Assembly: GCA_916700875.1 (NCBI GenBank)
Contig: CAKAKS010000038.1
Coordinates: forward strand, 15,683,444 to 15,747,443
Direction: 5' to 3'
DNA length: 64,000 bases
From: Sebastes aleutianus
Taxonomy: Eukaryota; Chordata; Actinopteri; Perciformes; Sebastidae
The position numbers were made by a program, and so were the translations under genes. Every line of letters begins with the position of its first letter. The stretch's first letter is position 1. The notes under the pieces are model-generated. The model was given only the letters and a program-made list of their open reading frames with translations. It searched no databases and had not been told where the DNA came from. Positions 34,638-45,610 of this stretch are shown here, in pieces.

Positions 34638-37049
34638 CCTATTCAGTACTTCAGTAAAAGCACAGAATAATCAATCTAATCAATATTGTTATATTACTGA
34701 ACAACGGACTACTTGTATGTAAAAAGGGGTCGATCGTAGTGATGAAGTAGAGAAACAGTATATTTAAAAATGAGTATCTACATGAAATAAATTTGGCTGT
34801 AAATACTTGGAATAGACGCTACAAGTACAGTTGCAGTACTCCTTGAAACATGTCTTGAAACAAAGTGTGGTAGTAGTACTCTAGTATGAAAGGTATCTTG
34901 GCGCTGCAGTACGGGCGGTGTCTCTTAAGTGCCTGCATTTGATAGCAGTGTTAGATGACCCTGTGTGATGGGTGAGTGCTAAAGTGTGTGTTTAAGCATC
35001 GCGGGGATGTGGGATTGAGGTCAAGAGAAACAGAGAGAGAGAGAGAGAGATGAAAGAGATGAATGAAGAGAGAGGCAGGATCAGCCTCAAAGTGACCGGA
35101 GGCTGAGGTCACTCACTTCAGAGGTTCAACCCCCCTGAATGAGCCACGACTAATCTCTCTTACCTGACCCTGACAGAGGTTGCGCTTTCCCCTCACAATG
35201 TATGTGAAAACAGGCCTGGATTAAGGTGATGAGCAGGGAGGATGCTGTGAAGAGATCAACGAGATACAGTTACAATCAGAGAGCAGAGTGCAGCTGTAAA
35301 ACTCAAATGTATAACAGTATTTATTCAAAAAGCGATGGTGATTTGATCCCACTCAAAGTCCACACAAGGAGTTCAAAGTAGTACTGAAATGATTGACCAA
35401 CAATATTGAGCATATCTTATTTAAGTCATTTTAACAGCATCTTATTGGCCAAACAAAACAAGCAATTTGAAGATGTTACCTTGTACTCAGCCACACTAGC
35501 TACTTTGGTTTATGACCAAATACCTGCAAAACTAATGACATTAATGACTTTCTGTTTAGTGCTCATTAGCAACTGTTAAACTAAAGGTGGAGATATACCA
35601 AATCCGTTGACGTAGTGCTATGTGAAGTCGATGGATCCTATTCTTTTTCTATGGAGAGCAGGAGATGCATGTTGAATGATGATACGGCTTGCCGGGCTTG
35701 GCGAGTCGACTGACTAATCACCGTATCTGAATTTGGATAATCATGACTCAACCTCAACGTTATGCAAATTAGGTCCTTCCATCGCAAGGCAGCAAGCTCA
35801 CGAAACTCCGATCCTAACTAAAACTCCCCAGTCAAACTTGGCAGCGTTGATCAAATATGAATCAATATTCTGTTTCTATAATGCCTATTTCTGCTGTATT
35901 TCTGTACTGTTTAGCTGTAAAATGGGAAAGTTTATCACCCGGCCCAACCGCTTTGGGCTCCACCACCTCTTTTTGTTTGTTGGCCAGATTTGGTGCGTCT
36001 CCACCATTAGATGGTGAACATGGCAAACATTATACCTGCTCAACATCAGCAGGTTAGCAGTGTCACTGTGATCATGGTAGCATGCTACAGTTAACATTTA
36101 GCTCAGCTTTAGTACAGCCTCACAGAGCTGCTAGCCTGGTTGTAGACTTGTAGTCTTGTTCACTGTTCACATTTTATAGATTAACAATTTAGTGCAATTA
36201 GTTGATTGAGTAACTGACTGACTAACAGTTAATTGAGGAAATATGACTAACGTGACGTGAAGATTTGGTGTTTTTCACCGATTTATATAATTGAAACTGA
36301 ATATTTTGGGGTTTTATACAGTTGATCAGACAAAAATAAGACATTTGAAGACGTCACATCTGGTTTTGGGAATGTGAAATGAGCATTTTTTACTATACAT
36401 TTTATAGTTCAACATTTTTTTTTTAAATATATTGTTATTGGTGTTGTCCAATTATAACAAACTAAATTAATTGATAAAATAGTCAGTCTTGGTAACAAGT
36501 ATACAGTATATCATCAAATAATTATGCAAGTAAATAAAAAAAAGGTGAATATACAGCTGCTACAGTAATTAAAATGTACAGAAAGCTTAAAGGTCACATG
36601 GCCTACTACACGTTATAATCTTATTCCAGTTGTCCCGCCCCCACCCCGGTCTTTAGCTTTATTGATCATTACCAACATTTATAGATATATAGTCTTACAA
36701 TTATTTGCTAGAAACTGCTTCTCAACACTCTGCTACTTTACAGGCTGAGCATCACTTGTAACTGACACGTAAGCAGCGACTGAATGAAACCCCTCTCTCC
36801 TTGAAAGCTTTGATGTTCTTCTGCCAAAATCCCAAGCTTTAGATCAACTCATTAAATATGCTCCTCCATGGAGCCCGCAGACAGACAGATGTTGCCCTAT
36901 CCACCATAAAGCTCCCTGCACCTCCCGTGTGCGTGTCTGTGTGTGCATGTAATCTGCCAAAGTGGTTTCTCTATTCAAATGAAATGACAAACAGCTCAGT
37001 CATTCACAATGAACAACTCTAATCTCTATCATCTCTGTGTCTCTCTCAG
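34638..37049. other. end of sdc3 intron 1
   Basis: Contains a degraded hAT-like fragment at about 36180-36450 (ATTAGTTGATTGAGTAACTG, ACAAAAATAAGACATTTGAA). The last 50 bases are pyrimidine-rich and lead to the exon 2 acceptor. Nothing else supported. Confidence 0.55.
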
Positions 37050-37143
37050 GGACAGACTTGGTCGCCGTCTATCGATGACGAAGGCTCGACGAGAGACGAG
37101 TTCTACGACGATGAGGACCTCTACTCGGGCTCCGGCTCTGGCT
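37050..37143 (+). CDS. sdc3: syndecan-3 exon 2 (N-terminal GAG attachment cluster)
   Basis: The exon is 94 bp after CTCTCTCAG and ends at a GTAAGTG donor. It encodes GQTWSPSIDDEGSTRDEF, then YDDEDLYSGSGSG. The acidic stretch followed by three SG pairs (Ser47, Ser49, Ser51) is the conserved cluster where xylose is added to start heparan-sulfate chains. The last base joins AT of exon 3 to make Tyr53. Human SDC3 has the same DDLYSGSGSGY arrangement. The donor opens directly into a (GT)n microsatellite. Confidence 0.95.
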
Positions 37144-37145
37144 GT

Positions 37146-37147
<2 letters not shown>

Positions 37148-37182
<35 letters not shown>
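37148..37182. repeat. (GT)n microsatellite at sdc3 exon 2 donor
   Basis: Begins four bases into the intron (GTAAGTGTGTGT...), about 17 units. Confidence 0.97.
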
Positions 37183-37184
<2 letters not shown>

Positions 37185-40100
37185 AGGTTACACACTCACG
37201 CCCTCGTTCTTTCAAACTCGACAGCTGCTGGGTTTCAATCTGCTGACCCTGAAGACCCCCCCAACCCCCCCTCCTCCGTGTCCTCGGGTTATGGTCGCTC
37301 TGGTTGCCAGACTCACATGCAGGGAGGCCACGCACACACAATCACACAATACAAACACATCATTTGGCTCGACAGATGATACAGAGTTATTGCACCTTTA
37401 AACACAGACGCCCTTACAAACAAACAGCAACCCGGGTTCTAGTTCCCCCACATCTTATTTGCTCTAATCAGATTACAGTCCACACAGATTAGCAGTTGTG
37501 TGCACCTATCAGTGAGCGTATGTTTGCGTTTGAGTGAGCTGGCTGTCTGCCTGTGAAGGAATTACCTACTTAAGGTAAATCACGTTGGTGTAATTCAGGC
37601 TGATTTTCTGATCTGGCTGTTGAAGCTTGAGCGTGGTTCTCCTTATTAAGCATGACTCAATGAGGGCTGCCCTCGTTTTAGCCACTGTGCTAGTTGGCGA
37701 GCGCGCTCAAAATAAACTAGAAAAGTGCATTCAGTAGAGTGCGGATCTCCGTCAGGTGTGTCTCAAACGACCACTGCTGTAACGTTTGATTGAATGAATA
37801 CAAAACACAATTGTTCCCCGTTTATACTACAAGAGTATCAGACACATTTTTCAATCGCACATCTCATGCAACAGATACACTCTCATTTTAATCTATGCAG
37901 CTGTCTGCACCGGTTCCGTGCAGCAAAGACCACACCAATAACGATATGGGTTTAGAATAGTTAATAACATATTGAAGATGGAGCGGACCAATGATGATGT
38001 AGGAAGTATGGATTAAGGGTCCGGAAGGAGGATGAGGGTTGAGTGATGGAGGGATGAGGTCATGAAGGGTAACGCCCGGGCCAGACTGGGCACGTCAGCA
38101 GCGCGTGGCGGCTGCCTTGCTGAACTACTGTGTGTCTCAAGAATGTGGCGTCCATACCAGCAGCGTTTCTGCTGCTGCTGGGCTGCTGCTGCCACCCGGC
38201 CTTTCATAATGGCCATTTCATTTCATTATACATGTAATTTATATTTATTTTAGACAGACACAGGTTAAGAAGCGTGTGCTCATTTGTAAATAATAGTAAT
38301 AATCTACACTTAAAGCCCGATGCTTTATTCTTTCATGGAATGAATCCTTGCAAGGCACTGCATGTTCTACAACACTGTCCTGTAAATATTTCAGAATATA
38401 AGCCTTGTGTTAACAAATGAAGGAATTCTGTCCAAAGAAAAAAACCCCGCTAGAGAGCTTTTATTTTGAAAGTGAAGCAGATTGATTTATAAATAAATCT
38501 TTACTTTTTTTCATGTCTGTGACATACAGTATTCTACAGATACGGACATTGAAACTGTAGTAATGTTGCTGGTATGATGTCAATATACTGTCAAGCGATC
38601 ATTTTCACTCTGTTGTTGCTGTGAACCGCGCGCGGCTCGCAATAAAAATTGGCGAGACCTTGAATCTCTAGAACGCAGCCGAGCCACACCTGAGCTGCGC
38701 TGCTCACGCAGGCAGTGTGGCTGCTCTCTTTTACCTAGGTGTGCAAAGCAAGAGAGGAAAAGAGGAACAATTTGTAATCCGTAGCGGAAACAAAAGTCCA
38801 AACTGAAGCAGTTCTTGATCACTTGCGGTCTCTAAGAGTAGTTAAGAGTCAGCAGTCAATGACGGTGTAAAATAGTCAATAAAATATGTTTTCAAAAAGT
38901 GAGAATAAATCAGCACAAAAAAAATTAAGATGCGAGATTAGCTGTGGACAGACAGACAGACAGACAGACAGACACAGAGATGCACGCACACACACACACA
39001 CGCGACCGAATACATAATCTCCTGGCGAAGATAATAATTACAATTCAGAGCAGGAGAGTGCAGCAGAAGCATCCCCTGTGGTTGAAACAGCAGCCCGGCA
39101 AAATTGCTTTATCTCAAACCGTGACACAGAGCCGTCTGATTCCAGAGGAAAAGCTCATTTACAACAGACGGATGTGCATTTTGTGTCGCTGCTGCGTCAA
39201 AATGTGGCATTTTGAGGCGTCTGATAAGTTTAACAGAGGCTGCATTGTCGGAGCCCATATTTCGATATCCTCTCAAGCTCGTCTGTCAGCCTTCATGTCT
39301 TTGAGCCTGTAAATTCAATTTGTTTCTCTTTCAACCCCGAGGAGCTTCACAGCTATAACAAAATGAAAGGTGGTATAATACTATTATGAGATTTAAGAAA
39401 AAAAAGGATTAGTGGGCCCCATCGTCAGTACCTTCTCTTCTCCTCTCAGACTGTGTCCAAACTAAGCCAGCTAATTTTGACAGCGCTGTTTACCTCAACT
39501 CTTTAGGTCATTTTTTTGCATCCACACTGTGAAGCGCCAAAATTAAAGGAAAACCGTTCTTCATCTTCAGTCAGCCAGCAACATCACAGCCAACACCTGG
39601 TGAGGAGAGGGACAGACAGCCTGGTCTCAGTTGGTTAAACCTCCTTTCTGCTCTCCATGTTTTAATATAACCAAACTCACAATTTACTGTAGTTGTTCTC
39701 ATTTACATGTTTTTCTGTTTGTGTTGTCAGACAGCTAAACGAGCAGAAAATAGCGATTTGATTGCGACTGTGATTGCCGCGCTGAGATACCAATAAAATC
39801 ACTTTATGATGCTGAAGTCATTTGAGAGAAAACAAGCAGAGCTGTATTGACATTTAAGATGACAGGGGACAGACAGTTGTTTTCTTAAAGGGGAACTGCA
39901 CCGACTTTACACATAAAGGTCAGTTTACTAGTCATGAGGAGTACTCCGACTGTGTCAAGTCTGGAAAAAATAACCCTGATAATGTCATAGCAATGTCAAC
40001 AAAGACCTCAAGGAGAGTTTAAAAGATGTTTGTGTTTACCAGGCAAGGAGGCTCTCACAAAAAAGATTATATTTGTTTCATTATGGGAAATGTAGTTTCC

Positions 40101-40369
40101 AGCTTTTTTGGAGCTTCACTAATATAAGCAACTAAAAGTAAGGATATCTCGGGGTCTACTATACAGATTTTTGCCCATTCTTTTTTTAGCCTGTGCATTG
40201 TGCAACCTTATAGAAGTGCAATACTAAAGTGCTTGACTGCCCTTTTAACTTTACTACCACACAGCCCTCAACCAGGCTTGCATCATTGTTTATCAAAAGC
40301 TCAGTTTTCCCTGTTCACACTTAGGGAGTTTTCATATTCGGTACGATTGATTCGTAACAAGCCCGAGTA
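37183..40369. other. sdc3 intron 2 segment, no gene
   Basis: Short GACA repeat at 38948-38972. AT-rich unassigned DNA otherwise; no exon supported. Confidence 0.55.
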
Positions 40370-40442
40370 TGATTGAGATTGAACCGCCGACCTTGTGGTT
40401 AAAGGATGACCCGCTCTACCCACTGAGCTACAGCCGCCCCTA
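40370..40442 (-). repeat. tRNA-like SINE head
   Basis: On the minus strand it reads GGCGGCTGTAGCTCAGTGGG, then TAGAGCGGGTC, and GGTCGGCGGTTCAATCTC. These are good A and B boxes of a tRNA-derived SINE. No 3' acceptor arm pairs with the start, so it is not a working tRNA gene. Confidence 0.75.
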
Positions 40443-41638
40443 TTGCCTACTATTGTTTATATTTTGGAGACAAGAACGAACCTCTCGCCTGCCTTCCTGC
40501 TTTATCACGGTCGTGTCTAGATGATTACCCACAAGTTGTGAAAACATGAGAAAACTCTCGCATGGTTTGCTTCCCGACGACCTATCCTAACCTTAACCTG
40601 TCGAGGTCAATACCTAACCTCAACCATCTGACGAGAGTTTTGCAACTTGTGGTTTACTTTCTAGACACAACCCTTGATCCCCCGTGGCCGTGCAGTTCAG
40701 AGGATGAGATCGGCGCTTGCTGTGCGCATATGCAGTTTTCGGACGAGACTGGCAGTGTTGTAAAAGGCCTTCTGTTTCAAAACTATTTGCTGACTGCTAC
40801 TCGTGTTAGCAGACCACTTCCGGGTTTTTGGCTCACCTGATGTGAACCATACCCAAGTACACATAAACCATAATCAAGACCACCTTTTCAAGTGGACCCG
40901 GGAACATATCGATGACCCGGTACGGTACACAGCGTTCATACTAATCAAACAAACTAGAATTTGGGGTCAAGTGTACTCAGATCTGGGCCCGGGTCCTAAA
41001 GACAAGGTGAAGAGGAAGTGTTTTCAAATTAAGCCGGCTTCGGGGCATCATGGAAGGCTAGTGATCTTTTTTGTGAACATGTAACGGCAACATCCCTGGT
41101 TTGAATCCAGCCTGGGACCTGGATCCTGTCTGATGTAAAAATGCCCAAAAAATAATGTCAAAAAATCACATCCCATTTTTGATATAGTGCACTATATTTA
41201 CTATATTTACTGTGTGAAATTTATGCATGATTTCGTGTCCACAAAAATCTCCACAGTGAAACGAAATTAATAGTGTCCCACAGTGCAATGCTTCACATTT
41301 TATAGATCCTAAAAAAATACAGTCGTGCAACAGTACACCTGTTAGTGATGATGCAAAGTGAAGGTGACTTATAAGTGTCTGAAATCTCAATTTACTGCTC
41401 AGCAGAGAGTAAATTAGTGAGTGTTTGTTATATGGGGAGCAGTGAATGAGTGTCCAAGGGATTGATTTCAAACACAGCCGTAGTCTCAGTTTCTGATTTA
41501 CTGTGTGAGTGTGTGGGCGGGCTGAGTGATGAACGCGATGTGTGACTGAGAGATTTTTTTTTTATTTTTTGACTCCTCTGCTTGTTATTTTTATATTAAA
41601 TCATTTTTTAATTCAAAATCATCTCTTTTCCTCTCCAG
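40443..41638. other. end of sdc3 intron 2
   Basis: A second fragment of SINE-like sequence (CCTGGTTTGAATCCAGCCTG) is at about 41095-41120. No gene. Confidence 0.5.
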
Positions 41639-42519
41639 ATCCTGAGATCAGTGTGAGGCCGACATCGGCGGGCGTGACCTTCACCACAGAAGAGCCCCTC
41701 CTCCTCTCCACCACCCAGGCCACCGGCCCCGCACCCTCCGCCTCGCCTGCAGCCGAGCCGAGCCCCATCCCGGAGGAGGAACCCACCGCCACCCCGCTGC
41801 CCACCGAGGCCGATGGAGAGAGCGGTGCATTCTGGGAAAAAGAGAAAGAGCTGGAGAGGGAGAGAGAGAAGGAGTTAGAGGAGAGAGAGAAAGAGCAAGA
41901 GAGGCAGAGGGAACTGGAGGAGGAGGAAGAGAGGGAGAAGGAGAAGCAGCTGGAGAGGGAGAGAGAGAGGGAAAGAGAGAGGGAGCGGGTCCGAGAGATG
42001 GAGAGAGAGAGGGAGAAGGAGAGAGAGCGCGAGCGAGAGAAGGAACGCGAGAGAGAGCGAGAGAAAGAGAGAGAGAGGCAGAGAGAGCGTGAGCTTGAAA
42101 GAGAGAGAGAGCTGGAGCGAATCAGGGCTGCCGCCGCTCAGACCACCGCTGCCCCACGATCCCCCGCAGCCTTCCCAGTGGTGACCACCAACCCGGCAAC
42201 CAGCCCCGCAGAAAGTGCGGCGCCCTCTGCCAATTCCGATGACGTGAGCACCACAGAAGAAGAAGAGGACGTCTACCTGTCACCTGAACCAACGGCGTTT
42301 TTCCCAGGCTTCGACATTGAGACCACCCCAGAGGAAGACGTGTCCACCACAGCAGAGACCACCCCTGAGCCCACAACAGCTGTACTTATTACCACCACCA
42401 CCGCCGCCACCACTGTCAAGACCAGGGTCACCATCTGGCCCAGGGTTCCCATTACGACAACCACTCAGGCGGTGCCAACAGAGAGGACAAGCCGCCCACA
42501 GCCGCCCACATCTACACAG
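41639..42519 (+). CDS. sdc3: syndecan-3 exon 3 (ectodomain spacer with ER/K helix-like tract)
   Basis: The 881-bp exon follows CCTCTCCAG and ends CACAG|GTGAGA, phase 0. It encodes residues 53-346. Residues 55-112 are Pro/Thr/Ser/Ala-rich, as in the mucin-like spacer of mammalian SDC3. Residues 114-118 (S-G-A-F-W after an acidic stretch) fit a glycosaminoglycan attachment site. Residues 119-215 are almost only Glu, Arg and Lys with periodic Leu (for example KELEREREKELEEREKEQER), coded by a purine tract at 41836-42126. Residues 216-346 return to Thr/Pro/Ala-rich sequence with an acidic patch (TTEEEEDVYLSPEP). The central charged tract is not in human SDC3 as I know it. The frame is open throughout and uses varied codons, so it is translated sequence, not a frameshifted artefact. 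Confidence 0.93.
41836..42126 (+). repeat. coding GA-rich low-complexity tract
   Basis: Almost pure purine on the coding strand (GAGAGAGAGG, GAGAAGGAGA words), in frame with sdc3 and read as Glu/Arg/Lys. It looks like a coding microsatellite expansion since interrupted by substitutions. Length is a multiple of three (97 codons). It encodes residues 119-215. Confidence 0.9.
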
Positions 42520-42579
42520 GTGAGATTGACGTTAATATAGAATAGTGTCGCAGGGATGACGTATATTTGTAGGCCAACC

Positions 42580-42782
42580 AAGGCCTATGGAAAGGAGGCG
42601 GGGTCACGCGTCATCAACGCGTCATATTTTTGGGGGTATAACACATGCGCAGTAAAATCTGGTCTGCACTCGCCGAAATTGAGGCAATCGCAACGCACGA
42701 CCGCAGCTTCAGTTACACTGCGCATGTGTTATACCCAAAGAGCCATGTCCGCCCGTGACCCAGTCTCCTTTCCAAAGGCCTT
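42580..42782 (+). mobile_element. palindromic AAGGCCT element, copy 2
   Basis: Ends AAGGCCTATGGAAAGGAGGC and GTCTCCTTTCCAAAGGCCTT are inverted. Same family as 8263-8461. It is preceded by AGGCCAACC (42571-42579) and followed by GAGGCCAACC (42783-42792), which look like target-site duplications. Confidence 0.85.
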
Positions 42783-42792
42783 GAGGCCAACC

Positions 42793-42979
42793 AAGGCCAA
42801 TGAACAGGAGGCTGGGTCACGGCTTGGGGTATGAGGTATAACACATGCGCAGTGTAACTGAAGCTACGGTCGTGCATTGCGATTGCCTCAATTTCGGCAA
42901 GTGCAGGCGAGATTTCACTGCGCATGTGTTCTACCCCCGGAGATATGACTCGTGACCAAGCCTCCTTTATATAGGCCTT
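42793..42979 (-). mobile_element. palindromic AAGGCCT element, copy 3, head to head with copy 2
   Basis: Ends AAGGCCAATGAACAGGAGGC and CCTCCTTTATATAGGCCTT. The interior is in the opposite orientation to copy 2 (ATTTCGGCAAGTGCAGGC against GCACTCGCCGAAATTG). It is flanked by GAGGCCAACC and GAGGCCAAAC. Confidence 0.85.
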
Positions 42980-42989
42980 GAGGCCAAAC

Positions 42990-44099
42990 AGGAAGTTAGC
43001 ATCGCACTGGTTCCCTCGACAAAGAGCCAATGGGATTTTTCCATTGAGTTTTGGATTATTGCAGAAAATAAACTCTGCGACAAACAAACGTTTATGATAC
43101 TTACACGTTTTGTTCAGCAAGATAATCTCCACAAATGAAAATCACTTTTATGATTTTTGAAGCGTGAATGAAATCGCCAGAAGTAAAAAGCTAACGTTGG
43201 GCTAAAAACGAACTACAGCACGGTCGCATGAACGCTTAGTTTAGTAGTCTCATTGAGCCACTTGTTAGCAACCGCCTTTTTTAAGACACATAAAGGTTTC
43301 AAAATTCACAAGTTGTATATTTATTAATGTATTTTTACAGTATATCGTAGAACGAAACATCTCTACAGCTTGTGTTAACCACAGACCTTATTTCAGGCAT
43401 CAAACTAAAAACCCATTCAAAAAACCCATCAACTTCCAGACGAGGGGACCTGAAGTGCTAAAATGCTAACTAATTTCCGGCTCATCAACCTCCAAAAGAA
43501 AACACCAAACTCAACAGCAGGGATTATTTTTCGGATTGTCAACAAATCCCATGAAAAGACCAAAACCAACAACACATAAGTCAGCTTTATACTTTCACTA
43601 CTTATGATTGGATTTGAATCCGGAACTATTTGATCAAAGAATAAGTAAATAAGGTCACAAATATGACCAAGGATTCACATACAAGCTTGTTCTAATACTC
43701 TGTACTAATGCACTCACTTTGGTCAGCACCAATAAACTATTCAGGTTTGATACCCAACCCCTTTCCTGACAGTTTAATTATTTACAGGCCGCAGTCATTT
43801 CTCTGATTGGTGTGCTTCTGTTTATTTGCAGCCGTCCTGCATTAAAGCGTGATGCATGTCTGGTTTTCCACATTGTAATTAAGCTGCCAGATTTTATGAA
43901 GTGTGTATATGCGTTTGGACAATATGCAACTTTCCACCAATCAGAACATACAGAGGCTCATTGTTTCGAAGGCGAACATGTGCCATGGAAAGTTCTCTGT
44001 TTGGTTTGGATTCCGTGTAGCAGCTCCGTGGAACAAATGTGTTTACATCAAATGTACATTTTCCCCGTCGTTAGTCTCACTTTCCTCTCTCTGTCTCAG
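42990..44099. other. sdc3 intron 3, remainder
   Basis: About 43200-43390 is the reverse complement of the repeat at 940-1130 in the pum1 intron. The rest is AT-rich and unassigned, ending in the pyrimidine tract before exon 4. Confidence 0.6.
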
Positions 44100-44277
44100 G
44101 AGGGTAACAACGAGGCGGGCGCTGCGGGACCGAGTGGAGATTTCGAGATCCATAACGATCTGGGTCGAGGTGTAATGCCGGTGGATCCTGATCTGATCGG
44201 TAACACGGTGGACGGAGGAAGCTCTGCCGCCCAGCTGCCACAGAAGAACATCCTGGAGAGAAAAGAGGTCTTGATAG
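44100..44277 (+). CDS. sdc3: syndecan-3 exon 4 (membrane-proximal ectodomain)
   Basis: 178 bp after CTGTCTCAG; ends TTGATAG|GTAGGA, leaving one base (G) for the next codon. It encodes residues 347-405. PSGDFEIHND contains the membrane-proximal SG site (Ser358) with the GDFE context conserved in SDC3. It ends with the juxtamembrane SSAAQLPQKNILERKEVLI, very close to human SDC3 (SSAAQLPQKSILERKEVLV). Sheddases cut in this region in mammals; that is family knowledge, not visible here. Confidence 0.95.
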
Positions 44278-44681
44278 GTAGGAACGTCTGCCAGTAAAGT
44301 TAATGTTATTATGTTTTTGTACATTTGTCTGTCCATTAAAACCACCTCTTAGATCAACAGCTTACATTTCCCCGTTGCCTCCTATACTCTTTCCCTGCTT
44401 TCTAGGAGCTGCTAAGATAAACTTCACGTTCACGTAGTGCAGATCATCACGATAAGTGAATGTGCTACTTAGCCCCGTTTGACCCGTTGAGAACAAGCAA
44501 TCCTCTTCTTGGGTTATCCAACCCCTCCTTTTCTCCCCTCTTTTTCCCATCATTTTCCCCTCTGGGTAAATCCAATTTCTTTTCAAGTGCCCCCCTCTCT
44601 CCTCATCCCAAAAGAGCTGTTGTAGAAAGTGAGGGAGCAGCCAACTTGCCTGACCTGACTGGCTCTCTGTCTCTCCTTCAG

Positions 44682-44735
44682 CTGTTCTCATTGGTGGACT
44701 GCTGGCGGTGGTTTTCGCTGATTTCCTGGTCATCG
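44682..44735 (+). CDS. sdc3: putative cassette exon: second syndecan-like transmembrane segment
   Basis: This exon-like segment lies inside intron 4. It has a pyrimidine-rich acceptor (CTCTGTCTCTCCTTCAG) and a good donor (ATCG|GTAAAG), and is exactly 54 bp, phase 1 at both ends. Spliced between exons 4 and 5 it adds 18 residues without changing frame: AVLIGGLLAVVFADFLVI. Aligned to the start of the canonical transmembrane segment (AVIVGGVVGALFAAFLVM), 9 of 18 residues are identical and most others conservative, in the same phase. It appears to be a tandem duplicate of the transmembrane part of exon 5. Differences: the GGxxG dimerisation motif becomes GGLLA, and an Asp sits mid-segment. If the donor is skipped, the frame continues for 31 codons from 44735 to TAG at 44828, giving a tail without the EEFYA motif. 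Whether it is used in mRNA is unknown; it may also be a decaying exon. Confidence 0.55.
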
Positions 44736-45184
44736 GTAAAGAGCAGGAGGCAACAAACTTTAGACTAGACTGTCTGTATGATAGAAGCAAATCACAACTG
44801 TACATGTCAGACTCATACATTCATGTATAGCGCTGCACATGTATATTAGACACCTTATTCACTTTCATCTATGGGAGTTAAAGAACATGAGATATACAGT
44901 GATTTGCAGGTATTTACCATCTTTGACTTTTCACAGAAGACGTTTTCTGCCAAAATTATGACGAAGTTTGTCAAGACATAAAGGTGAAATAGGAATTCTG
45001 CAATTGTTTTAAGTTTTGATGAATGAAACAATAAAATTTCCATTTCAATCAGGCTTATTTTTGCCCAAGCCAAATATTTCAGATCAAACGGTTCTTTGAT
45101 TTCTGTTGTGTTTTCTTCATCAAAAACTATTGCAGTTCTGCCTTTCATCCTCCCCAAATCTATACAATGTTTCACACAACTGTG

Positions 45185-45610
45185 GCTGATGCGTCAATAT
45201 TTTAACAAGACTGAGGCTGCATTCACATCAGATCGGGTGTTGTGGCGAAGGGTTATGCGGAGGTCTTGGCGAGTCACTTTAATGACCTATTGACTGCACG
45301 ACGATTAACTGCCACCGCAGCCCAAACGCACTATCTCCATTCAAAATTAATGGGAAAACTTGTGCTTTCGCCGCACCGACGGATATGTGGTATGCAGCCT
45401 AAATCTAACAAGACTAAATTGGGCTCTTCTGTGTGGAGGTTGCATGTTCTCCTGCAGTCCAAAGACATGCAGGTTAGGTTTAATTGTTTGTCCAAACTGC
45501 CCGTAGTAGGTGTGAATGGTTGCCTAGCGACCTGTCCAATGGCTCCAGCCACCCGCAACCCTGTAAAGGATAAGCAGTTACAGATAATCTATACAGCCAT
45601 GCTATGAGGC
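45185..45610. repeat. old interspersed repeats in sdc3 intron 4
   Basis: 45410-45610 (TGTGTGGAGGTTGCATGTTC, GCAGTCCAAAGACATGCAGG, GGATAAGCAGTTACAG) is the reverse complement of the type at 51285-51630, a dispersed teleost LINE-tail-like repeat. 45185-45400 is another degraded dispersed sequence. Confidence 0.6.

Noticed and set aside
40370..40442. Possible tRNA gene on the minus strand
   Set aside because: Good A and B boxes, but no acceptor-stem partner and no proper anticodon arm; fits a SINE head.
41542..41638. Start codon and hydrophobic stretch before sdc3 exon 3, as an alternative signal peptide
   Set aside because: The stretch is the T-rich intron end with the branch and acceptor region; exons 1 and 2 supply the real N-terminus in phase.
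43812..44099. Upstream extension of sdc3 exon 4
   Set aside because: Open by chance; similarity to syndecan-3 begins just after the CTGTCTCAG acceptor.
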